Source: Pseudanabaena sp. UWO311 (lineage in GTDB: Bacteria; Cyanobacteriota; Cyanobacteriia; Pseudanabaenales; Pseudanabaenaceae). Taken from it: a stretch of 64,000 nt of DNA. The notes beneath the pieces were generated by a model. The model did not search any database and was not told the DNA's origin. It saw nothing but the letters and a program-made list of their open reading frames with translations. The stretch is from assembly GCF_006937785.1 (NCBI RefSeq), contig NZ_SJEE01000005.1, forward strand, positions 124,001-188,000, written 5' to 3'. Positions 25,961 to 35,124 of this stretch are shown here, one piece after another. The position numbers were made by a program, and so were the translations under genes. Within the stretch, counting starts at the first letter, position 1, and each line of letters begins with the position of its first letter.

Positions 25961-26419
25961 TTAGCTGACTAAATCAACGATACTTTCAAAATCTTGGAGA
26001 GACTTTTTAAATGCATTCTCCGCCGCGATCGCATCCTTATCTTTGGCTGCATTATCAAGGATCACAAAATTTTTGAATAGGTTATTAGATAAATCATTAG
26101 CAGCTTCTTTTTGAGTTTTGCTCAACTGCCCAGCAATCAATCTTAGCTCGCGTCGAATTTCGCCAAATGGCCCGTGAATGTAAGTAATCACATCATTCCA
26201 TTTTTGAGCATATACAAATTTTTCGAGGCGATTGAATCGCTCACTAAGCACCTGTAGCTTTGCAGCAGAAGCTGCAAGCGCCGCCGATTGAGATTCACTT
26301 TGAGCCATCGCAGGCTGAGTTAAGACAGGTGCAAACAGAGTGCCGACTAGCGCCAGCATTAAGCAAAAGGCGATCGCAACTTTTTTAAAACCTTTCCAAT
26401 AATTTTTGAGATTCAACAC
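25961..26419 (-). CDS. psbQ: Photosystem II PsbQ-like extrinsic protein (CyanoQ)
   Basis: A lumenal four-helix-bundle protein supporting the oxygen-evolving complex. About 152 residues from GTG 26419, chosen because AAAGGAG lies about 10 nt upstream; the longer frame to 26491 would run through a hairpin repeat. Signal peptide about 1-40 with hydrophobic core AFCLMLALVGTLFAPVL and AMAQ cleavage. The mature part carries the PsbQ motif DVITYIHGPFGEIRRELR and C-terminal ALKQ-like KKSLQDFESIVDLV. No lipobox Cys is visible, whereas characterised CyanoQ is a lipoprotein. Confidence 0.85.
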   Translation of the reverse strand: MLNLKNYWKGFKKVAIAFCLMLALVGTLFAPVLTQPAMAQSESQSAALAASAAKLQVLSERFNRLEKFVYAQKWNDVITYIHGPFGEIRRELRLIAGQLSKTQKEAANDLSNNLFKNFVILDNAAKDKDAIAAENAFKKSLQDFESIVDLVS

Positions 26420-26455
26420 GGAAAAAAATACTCCTTTATCAATAATTACAGATCC

Positions 26456-26497
26456 AATAAATGTGTTGTGAGCGCAAAGCGTCCATAACACATTTTA
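26456..26497. repeat. Imperfect hairpin upstream of psbQ
   Basis: AAATGTGTTGTGAGCGC-AAA-GCGTCCATAACACATTT, arms with a few mismatches. Its presence argues against the longest open frame being the true psbQ start. Confidence 0.55.
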
Positions 26498-26527
26498 TAG
26501 AAGGCGCAAAGCACCACACCAAGATTA

Positions 26528-27781
26528 TTATTTTACTTGTTTCAAAGCATCTGCCGAGCCTGCTACCGAAATAGCAGGTGTTACAAAATATTTTTGCGCT
26601 ACATTCTGCACATCAGCGACGGTCACTCCTTCAATAGCCTCGACAAATTGGCGATCAAACTCTAAGCCTAAGCCCATCACCTCATACCATCCATACACTT
26701 GAGCAATTTGACCATTAGTTTGCTTACCAAGGGCATATTGTCCCAGTAACTTACTCTTGCATATTGCTAACTCTTCATTTGAGATCGCAACAGTGGCAAG
26801 CCGCTCACACTCATGACGTAACCCTTCAAGGGCAACCCCTGTGTTTTGCGGAGCCGTTCCCATATAAGCGACAAATTGCGAAGCTTCTAATCTCGTGGGA
26901 TAAAATGCAGAGACTTCGTAAGCAAGCCCCCGTTTTTCGCGTAATTCCACAAACAAGCGGCTCGATAATCCATTGCCTAAATAGGTCGAGATAATTTTTA
27001 GCGCGGCATAGTCGGGAGAGCTAACTGATGGCGCAGGATAACCAATTATGACGATCGCCTGTTGTGTATCCTGTTCATGGGTAACTAATCGAGACTGGAA
27101 ATTGGGTGTGGGTGTCGATATAACAGTAGGTTGATGTGGCTTTTTCCAATCACCAAAGGCTTCACCCACAAGAGAGAGAGCTTGATCTGGCGAAATCTTA
27201 CCTGCAATGCTAACCACCATTTGATCGGGGCGCAAATAAGTTTGGTGAAAATCAACCAAGTCATTACGAGTGAGGTTACTGACAGTTGCTTCTGTACCAA
27301 GGCTTGGGAATCCATAGGGATGATCCCCATACATTAGCTGTTGCAAGTGATCATAGGCGATCGTAAATGGGCGCTCCTGTTGAGATCGGATTGATTGAAT
27401 TGTCAACCTTCTTTCGAGATCAAGCTCGCTGTCGGGATAGCTAGGCGATCGCAAAATCTCTGAACCCAGCAGTAGCATGTCATGAAAATCTGATGAAATA
27501 GTTTTTAATGAGAGTAAAAAATAGTCGCTTGAGCACTCTGTTCCCAATGATGCGCCAATCGACTCCACCTGTTCTGCAATTTCTAGGGAGGAAGATCTTT
27601 CAGTGCCGCGTGTCATCAGTGAGGCTGCTAGATGGGTTAGTCCTGATTTGGTCGAGCGTTGGACGCGCTCACCGCCCGCAAAGAAGCACCGTGCTGCGAT
27701 GATATCAGCCGTAGGATTTTCGGTTACTAAAACCACAATGCCATTGGATAAGACCAAGCGATCGCTGATTCGTTGTGACAT
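26528..27781 (-). CDS. M16-family peptidase-like protein, zinc site lost
   Basis: About 417 residues from ATG 27781 (MSQRISDRLVLSNG); the upstream TTG at 27838 is rejected. Two M16 lobes are recognisable. In place of HxxEH there is HLAAS at residues 50-54, so zinc cannot be bound. The R/Y substrate motif of the second lobe is kept (RLFVELREKRGLAYEVSAFY). Such proteins are usually the inactive partner of an active M16 subunit, the pair forming one clam-shell protease; no active partner is adjacent here. PsbQ is encoded downstream on the same strand. Confidence 0.88.
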   Translation of the reverse strand: MSQRISDRLVLSNGIVVLVTENPTADIIAARCFFAGGERVQRSTKSGLTHLAASLMTRGTERSSSLEIAEQVESIGASLGTECSSDYFLLSLKTISSDFHDMLLLGSEILRSPSYPDSELDLERRLTIQSIRSQQERPFTIAYDHLQQLMYGDHPYGFPSLGTEATVSNLTRNDLVDFHQTYLRPDQMVVSIAGKISPDQALSLVGEAFGDWKKPHQPTVISTPTPNFQSRLVTHEQDTQQAIVIIGYPAPSVSSPDYAALKIISTYLGNGLSSRLFVELREKRGLAYEVSAFYPTRLEASQFVAYMGTAPQNTGVALEGLRHECERLATVAISNEELAICKSKLLGQYALGKQTNGQIAQVYGWYEVMGLGLEFDRQFVEAIEGVTVADVQNVAQKYFVTPAISVAGSADALKQVK

Positions 27782-27838
27782 TGCTAATGACAAATTTTGA
27801 TTCCCGAATTTACAAACAACAAACGTTACAAGAAACAA

Positions 27839-27873
27839 ATATTAAAGATAGTGACTCGCGATATCTTTAATAT
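27839..27873. repeat. 12-bp palindrome upstream of the M16-like gene
   Basis: ATATTAAAGATA / TATCTTTAATAT around an 11-nt loop, 58 bp upstream of the ATG. Confidence 0.6.
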
Positions 27874-27880
27874 CCCTAGC

Positions 27881-27928
27881 TTATACCAATTAACAAAAGT
27901 GTGATGACACTTTTGTTAATTGGTATAA
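27881..27928. repeat. R1 element, single-hairpin form (copy C)
   Basis: Perfect 21-bp arms with loop GATG; both ends carry TTATACCAA / TTGGTATAA and the core is AAAAGTGT/ACACTTTT. It equals one half of R1 closed on itself. Confidence 0.87.
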
Positions 27929-27933
27929 CTAAC

Positions 27934-27980
27934 TGATCTCAAATCTGCAAGCGACACCCCCACTAGCAGATTTGGGATCA
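27934..27980. repeat. Hairpin, 15-bp arms
   Basis: TGATCTCAAATCTGC / GCAGATTTGGGATCA, one mismatch, 17-nt loop. Directly next to the R1 hairpin. Confidence 0.7.
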
Positions 27981-28405
27981 GCTAGCAGAATTCAGCGATT
28001 TCCAGCCAAACTGACGATATACATAATCTCCAACTTAATGAACTATGAGTAATGGGTCGGAAAATCAGCTACTTACGTTTAGTAACCGACAGATTATGCT
28101 AGATTTTCTGTCATCTTCAAAGCGTCGTACTAATATGTTTAAAGATGGGAATGGCTTAGGGCTAACTGTCTTTATAAATTAATTAAAAAATCTGAACAAA
28201 ATCACACAAATCCAATCAGTCATCAATACAAGTCGGTTTAAGTTTCATGCAATACAAAACCTACCGTGCCTTGCGCTTAAAAAAATATCGAAAAATTTAG
28301 GAGCAAATTATTAGGTAATTGTCTAGATAATCACCAGCATTTTGTGGTTGAGATGCTCGAAAAAACGCTGTAAATAAGAATGACGTTAATTGCGGAGAGG
28401 ATTGG

Positions 28406-29764
28406 ATGAGTACTGCAAAGGATAAACAAAAATGTCTAGATTGCTTAACACAAGCGATCGCAGACTTACATGGTCAAGTTGACATTGAGCAATTGACTAA
28501 AATCTCCAATTTGATCATTCAGACCATGACTGGCCCCTGGCGATCGTTTCATACACCAAATCATATTTTTGAGGTTGGCGAAGGGGGAGATGCGATCGAG
28601 GTAATATCAGCAATATTTCATGACCTAGTTTATGTACAGGTAGATCAGGGCATCAGCGTCAATATTAGTCGCTATATTTCACCATATATCAAGCAAGATC
28701 GTGAGCAATTAGTCATTCTTGACCCTCCCGAACTTCAAGAAGATATGATTTTTAGAATGGTAACGATGCTGTTTGGCTTTGAGCATGGACAGCCTCTACT
28801 ACCAATGTCTGGGCAAAATGAGTTTCTAAGTGCACTCATCGCCGTCAAAGCCCTAGAAAATATGCTGCCTTTATCGACATTGACTGAAATAGCTGCATGT
28901 ATCGAAGCCACAATTCCGTTTCGTCCACAATTAGATTCTGGGTTGACTTGCTCTGATTTGCTATTTGGGCGTTTAGTTAATGCTAATGAGATATTTCATT
29001 TTGGGTGGGAGGATCAAGAAATTGCTGAAATTGTCAAAAGGGCAGTCCGTTTATCTAATCGCGATGTCGAAAATTTTGCGAGTACCAATTCATCTAGGTT
29101 TCTGAACAATACTTGGAACTTAATTCCAGAGACCAATCATGATCTTAAGAATGTCAACTCCTACAGTGTGCATGGCTATCGAGTTTCCATCCAAAAAATG
29201 GAAGGATTTATGAACTTCCTCTCACCTGAAATTGTTTTTCGACGCTATCGCAATGAACCAAATGAGAAAGACTATTACAAATTACTTGCACAAACCAAGC
29301 AAAATTTAGAAGTAGCAAGATTATATTTAGGAACAAAACTCACGTCAATCGCAATTTTGGAAGCTCTATCATTTCGGATCGGACGTGATATATCGCTTTC
29401 GACAATGATGGGTGAATTACCGTTAGAAGACAGACCTGTAGTGGGATTAGAACAGTTTTTACCAGAAATCATCACACCGCAACAGCCTTCGAGTCCAGTT
29501 GAAGCAGAGGTATTAGAGCTTTTAGACAAGGGGCGCACTGTTGACTCTAGTTACGATGTCAAAAATTCACCTGTAGCAACTTTTATGGTGAAATCGATCG
29601 GTTTTACAGAAATGCAACGCATGTTAGAACTTTCCAAGGAATTTTTCAAGGGAAATTTAACCTCAGAGGAGTTAATTGCAAGTTGTGATCCTTATGTAAT
29701 GTCAATGATTAAGAGTGCGGTTTTGCAGTTGTTTGACTCTCGCAAAGCTGCTCTTTCTCAGTAG
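28406..29764 (+). CDS. HD-superfamily phosphohydrolase-like protein of unknown function
   Basis: A 452-residue soluble protein. Residues 45-80 contain RSFHTPNHIFEV and VISAIFHDLVYVQVD: His49/His53 and the His72-Asp73 pair resemble the HD metal-dependent phosphohydrolase signature, best compared with the predicted-phosphohydrolase group with HN/HD boxes. The rest (helical, with a proline-rich break near 355-370) is not recognised. AGAGGA lies about 6 nt before the ATG. Substrate unknown. It ends at a pair of very long hairpins. Confidence 0.72.
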   Translation: MSTAKDKQKCLDCLTQAIADLHGQVDIEQLTKISNLIIQTMTGPWRSFHTPNHIFEVGEGGDAIEVISAIFHDLVYVQVDQGISVNISRYISPYIKQDREQLVILDPPELQEDMIFRMVTMLFGFEHGQPLLPMSGQNEFLSALIAVKALENMLPLSTLTEIAACIEATIPFRPQLDSGLTCSDLLFGRLVNANEIFHFGWEDQEIAEIVKRAVRLSNRDVENFASTNSSRFLNNTWNLIPETNHDLKNVNSYSVHGYRVSIQKMEGFMNFLSPEIVFRRYRNEPNEKDYYKLLAQTKQNLEVARLYLGTKLTSIAILEALSFRIGRDISLSTMMGELPLEDRPVVGLEQFLPEIITPQQPSSPVEAEVLELLDKGRTVDSSYDVKNSPVATFMVKSIGFTEMQRMLELSKEFFKGNLTSEELIASCDPYVMSMIKSAVLQLFDSRKAALSQ

Positions 29765-29776
29765 TCAATGTCATAC

Positions 29777-29835
29777 AATCCAAGAGTTTTGTTGAGAGTG
29801 TTGCGAGGCAACACTCTCAACAAAACTCTTGGATT
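29777..29835. terminator. H-type long hairpin after the HD-like gene
   Basis: Perfect 28-bp arms (left starts AATCCAAGAGTTTTG, tip GTGTTGC) around GAG, 12 bp after the stop codon. Confidence 0.88.
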
Positions 29836-29850
29836 TAGGGAACTCCAAAG

Positions 29851-29935
29851 AAAAAATGATCCATATAAAACCCCAAAATATAGCGGCGGGCGTAGCCCGC
29901 CGCTATATTCTGGGGTTTTATATGGATCATTTTTT
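29851..29935. repeat. H-type hairpin, longest copy (41-bp arms)
   Basis: 41-bp arms with one mismatch around GTA: base AAAAAATGATCC, then ATATAAAACCCC, tip CGGCGGGC. Flanking AACTCCAAAG / CCTTTGAGTTT extends the pairing further with small gaps. Confidence 0.88.
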
Positions 29936-29950
29936 CCTTTGAGTTTCCTA

Positions 29951-30033
29951 AGTACTTGTACTAAAAAAGTTACCGAAACCCGTAAAGTTGCGCCCCGCAG
30001 AGGCGAAACTTTATGGGTTTCGGTTTGTAATTA
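29951..30033. repeat. R2 repeat, copy 2
   Basis: Starts AGTACTTGTAC and ends GGTTTGTAATTAA, matching 8963-9046. Internal 23-bp arms (ACCGAAACCCGTAAAG...) pair with two mismatches. Confidence 0.75.
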
Positions 30034-30096
30034 ATTTTGCTTGAGTTACTTTCGCATCAAAGCGTTAAACTGAAAACAGTCCCTCAACTCGTGGTT

Positions 30097-32223
30097 ATGG
30101 CAAGTTTTCTGTTAGAAGTTGGTACTGAAGAGCTACCTGCTAGCTTTATTGTTGATGCTTTGCGCCAATGGCAAGAGCGCATCCCAAAAAATTTAGATGA
30201 ACACCAATTAACTACGAGTAAGGTCAGTGTCTATGGTACGCCTCGTCGTCTTGCCGTATTAATCGAAGGCTTACCAAATCAACAAAGCGATCGCAGTCTA
30301 GAAATCAAGGGGCCAGCGATCGGTTCAGCTTTTGTTAATGGCGATCCACAAGGCGAACCCACCAAGGCTTTATTAGGTTTTGCCAAGTCTAAGGGCATAG
30401 ATCTCCAAAATATTTTTATTAAAGAAACTGATAAGGGCGCATTTGTCTTTGCTCATCAGCAGATTATCGGTCGCCAGACTAAGGATATTTTGCAAGAACT
30501 TGCCCCGACTTGGATTACGGGACTCGAAGGTAAGCGCTTGATGCGTTGGGGTAATGGCGATCTGAAATTTCCTCGTCCGATTCGTTGGTTAGTGTCATTA
30601 TTTAACTCCAAGCTTTTGCCGATCGCCTTAGAAAATGTCCAAAGCGATCGCATTAGCCAAGGGCATCGTGTCCTGCATCCGCGATCGGTAATTATTGACA
30701 CAGCGATCGATTATGTGGCGACTTTACGCGAAGCCTTTGTATTAGTAGATGGAAAAGAGCGTAAAGCACATATTCTCACGCAGATGAATAGCATTGTGGA
30801 ATTATTTGGCGGAAAAGCTGAAATTCCTGAAGATTTACTCGAAGAAGTTACTTATTTAGTGGAATTTCCCACAGCGTTAATTGGTGAATTTGAACGGGAA
30901 TATTTAGAACTGCCTCAACCCGTAATCAAGACCGAAATGGTTAGCCATCAGCGCTATTTCCCTGTACATTCACTCAAAAATCCTGAACAATTATTACCGC
31001 GCTTTATCACCATTTCCAATGGTGACCCTGATAAATCGCGTTTGATTTCGGCTGGAAATGGTCGGGTAATTAGGGCGCGTCTCTCCGATGGCAAGTTTTT
31101 CTACGATAGCGATCGCGCGGTACATTTAGAGACTTTCTTGCCACTTTTAGAAAAAGTTACCTTTCAAGCCCAGCTTGGCTCGGTCGCTGAAAAAGTAGAA
31201 AGAATTCGGGCGATCGCTAAAGTGGTGATTGCGTCAATCGCGAATTTAGAAACCACTGAAGCAGACAAGGCGATCATCGATCGCACAGCCCAACTCGCCA
31301 AAGCCGATCTCGTCACGCAGATGGTCAAGGAATTTCCTGAGCTGCAAGGTCAAATGGGTTATTACTACGCCCTTTCTAGCAAAGAACCTGTTGCTGTGGC
31401 GACGGGTATTCGGGAGCATTATCAACCACGCGGCGCTAGTGACTCATTGCCAACTTCTTTGGCGGGTAAGATTGTGGCGATCAGCGATCGCATTGATACC
31501 CTCGTTGGTATTTTCGGCTTGGGGATTATTCCTACAGGTTCGTCTGACCCATTTGCATTGCGCCGCGCCGCTACTGGCGTTGTCCAGATTGTATGGGAAA
31601 GTGATTTTGCCCTCGATTTGCCGAAGTTATTACAAGCCGCGATCGCAATTTACGCCGCAAAGAATTTGCTGGCGACACCTGCGGAAGCCGTTCTGGAGAA
31701 TCTCTACAAATGGTTTAAACAGCGTTACGAGACAATTTTGGCAGATCAAGGGATTGAATATGATCTTGTTAATGCAATATCAGGTAATGAGGATCTCGCC
31801 TATACCTTGCAAGGCTTGAGCAATCTCACTCGCATCAAGGAACGCGCTCACTTCCTCCAAAAATCTCGCGATGGGGCAACACTCAGCGCTATCTATGAGC
31901 CAATCGTCAGGGCTTCTCGACTTGCAGTTCAGGGAGACTTGGATAGCATGACAGTTGATGTGACAGCAATTATTAATCCTGAAACTTTGACCGAACCAGC
32001 AGAAAGGGATTTATATCAGGCGATCGCTGCTTTGCCAAGTCAGCCTAGTGATGAGCAGTTGATGGCAGGGATTATGGAGATCGCGCCTGTCTTAGCCAAA
32101 TTCTTTGATGATGTATTAGTCATGGCAGAAGATACATTAGTACGGCAAAATCGACTTAACTTGCTAGGCATTATCCGCAACTACAGCCGCAAACTCGCAG
32201 ACTTTAGCGCCATTCTTAAATAA
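30097..32223 (+). CDS. glyS: Glycyl-tRNA synthetase beta subunit
   Basis: Works with GlyQ (alpha) as a tetramer to charge tRNA-Gly; beta carries the tRNA-recognition parts. 708 residues from ATG 30097, matching the family start MASFLLEVGTEELPASFI; the earlier TTG at 30037 would run out of an R2 repeat. Recognisable are YGTPRRLAV, the HD-like and linker regions, AISDRIDTLVGIFGLG and DPFALRRAATG, and the C-terminal anticodon-binding DALR-type domain (NRLNLLGIIRNYSRKLADFS). glyQ is not in the window. Confidence 0.96.
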   Translation: MASFLLEVGTEELPASFIVDALRQWQERIPKNLDEHQLTTSKVSVYGTPRRLAVLIEGLPNQQSDRSLEIKGPAIGSAFVNGDPQGEPTKALLGFAKSKGIDLQNIFIKETDKGAFVFAHQQIIGRQTKDILQELAPTWITGLEGKRLMRWGNGDLKFPRPIRWLVSLFNSKLLPIALENVQSDRISQGHRVLHPRSVIIDTAIDYVATLREAFVLVDGKERKAHILTQMNSIVELFGGKAEIPEDLLEEVTYLVEFPTALIGEFEREYLELPQPVIKTEMVSHQRYFPVHSLKNPEQLLPRFITISNGDPDKSRLISAGNGRVIRARLSDGKFFYDSDRAVHLETFLPLLEKVTFQAQLGSVAEKVERIRAIAKVVIASIANLETTEADKAIIDRTAQLAKADLVTQMVKEFPELQGQMGYYYALSSKEPVAVATGIREHYQPRGASDSLPTSLAGKIVAISDRIDTLVGIFGLGIIPTGSSDPFALRRAATGVVQIVWESDFALDLPKLLQAAIAIYAAKNLLATPAEAVLENLYKWFKQRYETILADQGIEYDLVNAISGNEDLAYTLQGLSNLTRIKERAHFLQKSRDGATLSAIYEPIVRASRLAVQGDLDSMTVDVTAIINPETLTEPAERDLYQAIAALPSQPSDEQLMAGIMEIAPVLAKFFDDVLVMAEDTLVRQNRLNLLGIIRNYSRKLADFSAILK

Positions 32224-32769
32224 ATTCTAGACAGGTATAGCTGTGGCTATTCTTTTTTAGGACATAAAACCCAAATATTGAGAGGCGGCGCAAAGCGCCG
32301 CCTCTCAATATTTGGGTTTTGATTTGTCTTTATAAAATTGGCTAAGGCTACACTTATAGCGATAGATCCCTTCTCCTGTGTTTCAAGGGGGAATGATTGA
32401 TTGAATTTTCATATCAAAAATGGTTATATGATTACGCCTGTAGATTAGATTAGAAAAACTTATTAAATAAATCAAAATATAAACGAAAACTCATCATTTT
32501 TTCAACCCACTAAAATACCTACAACTCTTTTGGGAAAACAGTTATAGATATTACGACAACCTTGAAAGCGATCGATAACTATCACCTATAACCAATGGTA
32601 GAAATAAAAAGCTAATTGTTCGCTTGGTTGCCAAGAACGATATGATGCGTGTTGATACCCTTGTGGGTGATTGAGATAAACGTAACTTGGTTGACCACCT
32701 TTAATTAGGTATAAGTTCAGGCTCTCGTTTATTTTTTTGGCTGCAATCTTTAAGAGGTTTATTACATAC
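32224..32769. other. Region upstream of petF with one H hairpin
   Basis: The H-type hairpin lies at 32266-32320; the remaining about 450 bp is AT-rich, without an open frame of note, and should contain the petF promoter and leader. Confidence 0.6.
32266..32320. terminator. H-type long hairpin after glyS
   Basis: Perfect 26-bp arms around AAA: base AAAACCCAAATATTG, tip GAGGCGGCGC. Confidence 0.88.
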
Positions 32770-33069
32770 ATGGCTACCTTCAAAGTAAGACTGATTAATG
32801 AAGCTGAAGGGCTTGATAAGACTATCGAAGTTCCTTCTGATGAGTACATTCTTGATGTTGCTGAAGCTCAAGGAATCGATCTTCCTTACTCCTGCCGCGC
32901 TGGTGCTTGCTCTTCTTGTGCTGGCAAAATCGTTAAGGGTGAGATTGATCAAGGCGATCAGTCCTTCTTGGATGACGAGCAAATCGAAGCTGGATACGCT
33001 CTCCTTTGCGTAACCTATGCTCAGTCTGATTGTGAAATCTTGACCCACCAAGAAGAAGCTCTCTACTAA
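32770..33069 (+). CDS. petF: Plant-type [2Fe-2S] ferredoxin
   Basis: A 99-residue soluble electron carrier that accepts electrons from photosystem I and passes them to FNR and others. The four cluster cysteines are Cys42, Cys47, Cys50 ([12 protein letters not shown]) and Cys80 (LLCVTY). ATG 32770 is chosen because [10 protein letters not shown] matches mature ferredoxins; the frame upstream to 32737 is not conserved. Acidic surface residues are abundant, as expected for FNR docking. Confidence 0.96.
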   Translation: MATFKVRLINEAEGLDKTIEVPSDEYILDVAEAQGIDLPYSCRAGACSSCAGKIVKGEIDQGDQSFLDDEQIEAGYALLCVTYAQSDCEILTHQEEALY

Positions 33070-33097
33070 TCGCTTCTTTTCATAAATTTTTTAAAAG

Positions 33098-33139
33098 CTC
33101 CGATCGCTAGTACTTTAAGTGCAACGCTCGGAGTTTTTT
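33098..33139 (+). terminator. Terminator of petF
   Basis: CTCCGATCG...CGCTCGGAG followed by TTTTTT; 9-bp arms with one mismatch and a long loop. Confidence 0.6.
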
Positions 33140-33192
33140 CGTTAATTGTCATTTTAAACACTGGTTTTCAAAAGACCAGACTGCGGCTCGAA

Positions 33193-33247
33193 AAACCAGT
33201 TTTGGGTTTCCCAGCGCCTGCGGCGCTGGGAAACCCAAAACTGGTTT
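33193..33247. repeat. H-type long hairpin upstream of murJ
   Basis: Perfect 25-bp arms with loop CTGCG; base AAACCAGTTTTGGG, tip CCCAGCGC. An AAACCAGTTTTGGG segment also occurs at 63174-63188. Confidence 0.88.
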
Positions 33248-33383
33248 CATAATTTAGAATTGCTGGTTTTTGATGCAAGCTTTAATCTGAGTGGTATTTT
33301 GATGATACATTTCTCAAAGTCTAAAAAGTCTAAACAGCAAAGAGGCATCACCAATTTTGTCTGGCAACGAAGAAGAAATCGAC

Positions 33384-35078
33384 ATGGAAACGCAGGAATT
33401 ACAATCCACTGCAAAGTCTGCTAAGCGATCGCTACTGAATATCGCTACGATTGTGGCGATCGCAACTTTGTTGAGCAAAATATTTGGATTACTGCGTCAA
33501 GTGGCGATCGCGGCAGCTTTTGGAAACGGTACTGCCTACGGAGCTTACAACTTCGCCTACGTGATTCCAGGCTTCTTGCTAATCTTACTTGGCGGCATTA
33601 ATGGGCCATTTCATAGCGCGATCGTTAGTGTTTTAGCCAAGCGCGATCGCAAAGAAGTTGCCGCAATCATCGATAGCATCACCACCATCGTTACAGGGAT
33701 TCTATTACTGGTGAGTGTTGCGCTAGTAATTTTTGCTGAACCATTGATGCATTTGGTCGCCCCTGGATTATTTATCCCAGAAGCAGATTTACTCGCAAAA
33801 GGAATTACCCCTGAAACTATTCAAAACCTAAAGATTACTAAAGACATTGCGATCCAACAGTTTCAGATCATGGCTCCAATGGCAGTTTTGGCAGGACTAG
33901 TGGGGATCGGATTTGGGGCTTTAAATGCTGCTGACGCATACTGGTTGCCTTCTGTCAGCCCTATATTTTCTAGCTTGACAGTACTCATTGGCATCGGCGG
34001 CTTGTTTGTGGCAATGGGCAGCAAGATTTTACTACCAGAAAATGCGGTGCTAGGCGGTGCGGTGCTCGCTTGGTCAACTCTAGCAGGAGCAGTTCTGCAA
34101 TGGCTGGTGCAATTACCTGTTCAGCTCAAAGCTGGCATGGGTGGATTTAAGCTAAGGTTTGACTTTCAGCGTCCTGAAGTCAAAGAAGTCTTAAAAATTA
34201 TGATCCCCGCCACTTTTTCATCGGGGATGCTACAAATTAACGTCTGGACAGATTTATTTTTTGCTTCTTTCATCCCTGATGCGGCGGCGGCGGTGTCGGC
34301 AATGGGCTATGCGGGGTTATTAGTGCAAACGCCTCTGGGGATTTTGTCGAATGTGATCCTTGTACCGCTGTTTCCAGTTCTCTCAAAGCTAACTGATCCC
34401 GAAAATTGGGACGAACTGAAACAACGTATTCGTCAAGGATTAATGCTCACGGCTCTTACGATGTTGCCAATTAGTGCAGTGATGGTAGCACTGGCTTTGC
34501 CGATTTCTCAGGTGGTTTATGAGCGCTATGCTTTCGATGCTGAGGCTTCGCAGCTCACTGCTGTAGTTTTAATGGCTTATGCGGTAGGCATGTTTGTGTA
34601 CTTAGGGCGCGATGTGTTGGTGCGTGTGTTTTATGCCCTTGGCGATGGTGATACACCATTTAAAATTAGCATTGTCAATATTTTCCTGAATGGACTATTT
34701 GATTATTTATTAGTCCAAAGATTTGGCGCAGCAGGAATTGTTTTGGCGACAGTATCAGTGAATGTACTCTCCATGATTGCGATGATGTATTTCCTCGATC
34801 GCCGTCTGAATGGGATGCCCCTAAAAAGCTGGAGCAAAACCCTCTTGGGTTTAGTCATCGCCAGTGTGATCGCAGGTGGCGCAAGTTGGGGCATTTATCA
34901 TTTGCTGAGCAAGAATTTTGATAGCTTCGGCACTGTAGAAAAATTTGGTGCAGAGTTGGGTGGTTTAGCGCTCGCCAGTGCGATCGGGTTTACTATTTTT
35001 GGTGCGATCGCAGTCCAAATGAAAATCCCTGAAATCAAAGCTCTCACCAATCAAATCAAGCGTCGGTTTTCACGTTAG
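33384..35078 (+). CDS. murJ: Lipid II flippase MurJ (MviN family)
   Basis: Moves the peptidoglycan precursor lipid II across the membrane. About 564 residues from ATG 33384 (METQELQSTAKSAKR), with some 14 hydrophobic segments. The family signature near the N-terminus is KIFGLLRQVAIAAAFGNG, and later PLFPVLSKL and RVFYALGD motifs are present; this is the MOP exporter fold. The TTG start at 33357 has no support. Monocistronic, with a terminator downstream. Confidence 0.94.
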   Translation: METQELQSTAKSAKRSLLNIATIVAIATLLSKIFGLLRQVAIAAAFGNGTAYGAYNFAYVIPGFLLILLGGINGPFHSAIVSVLAKRDRKEVAAIIDSITTIVTGILLLVSVALVIFAEPLMHLVAPGLFIPEADLLAKGITPETIQNLKITKDIAIQQFQIMAPMAVLAGLVGIGFGALNAADAYWLPSVSPIFSSLTVLIGIGGLFVAMGSKILLPENAVLGGAVLAWSTLAGAVLQWLVQLPVQLKAGMGGFKLRFDFQRPEVKEVLKIMIPATFSSGMLQINVWTDLFFASFIPDAAAAVSAMGYAGLLVQTPLGILSNVILVPLFPVLSKLTDPENWDELKQRIRQGLMLTALTMLPISAVMVALALPISQVVYERYAFDAEASQLTAVVLMAYAVGMFVYLGRDVLVRVFYALGDGDTPFKISIVNIFLNGLFDYLLVQRFGAAGIVLATVSVNVLSMIAMMYFLDRRLNGMPLKSWSKTLLGLVIASVIAGGASWGIYHLLSKNFDSFGTVEKFGAELGGLALASAIGFTIFGAIAVQMKIPEIKALTNQIKRRFSR

Positions 35079-35079
35079 G

Positions 35080-35122
35080 CAAATAAAGAAAGGCTGAGCT
35101 TCTTTCCGTCTTTCTTTATTTG
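35080..35122. terminator. Terminator after murJ
   Basis: 13-bp arms CAAATAAAGAAAG / CTTTCTTTATTTG around a 17-nt loop that can pair partly. Confidence 0.7.
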
Positions 35123-35124
35123 GG

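Larger units (their letters stand above)
27782..28405. other. 624-bp region with single R1 hairpin and other palindromes
   Basis: Divergent promoters of the M16-like gene and the HD-like gene should be here. It holds a 12-bp palindrome (27839-27873), the one-hairpin R1 form (27881-27928) and a 15-bp hairpin (27934-27980). From 28000 to 28405 the DNA is AT-rich and nothing else stands out. Confidence 0.6.
29765..30096. other. Three stacked hairpins between the HD-like gene and glyS
   Basis: Almost the whole interval is inverted repeat: 29777-29835, 29851-29935 and the R2 copy 29951-30033. A short open frame across it is formed by the repeats and is not a gene. Confidence 0.75.
33070..33383. 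other. Region between petF and murJ with two hairpins
   Basis: Contains a petF terminator and an H-type hairpin. No gene is seen. CATAATTT-AGAATTGCTGG after the hairpin recurs near 36768-36788, so the repeat unit may be longer than the hairpin. Confidence 0.6.

Noticed and set aside
29768-30034. An 88-codon open frame between the HD-like gene and glyS
   Set aside because: It lies entirely in three stacked hairpin repeats; its open state follows from palindromic composition and it has no ribosome binding site or recognisable protein features.
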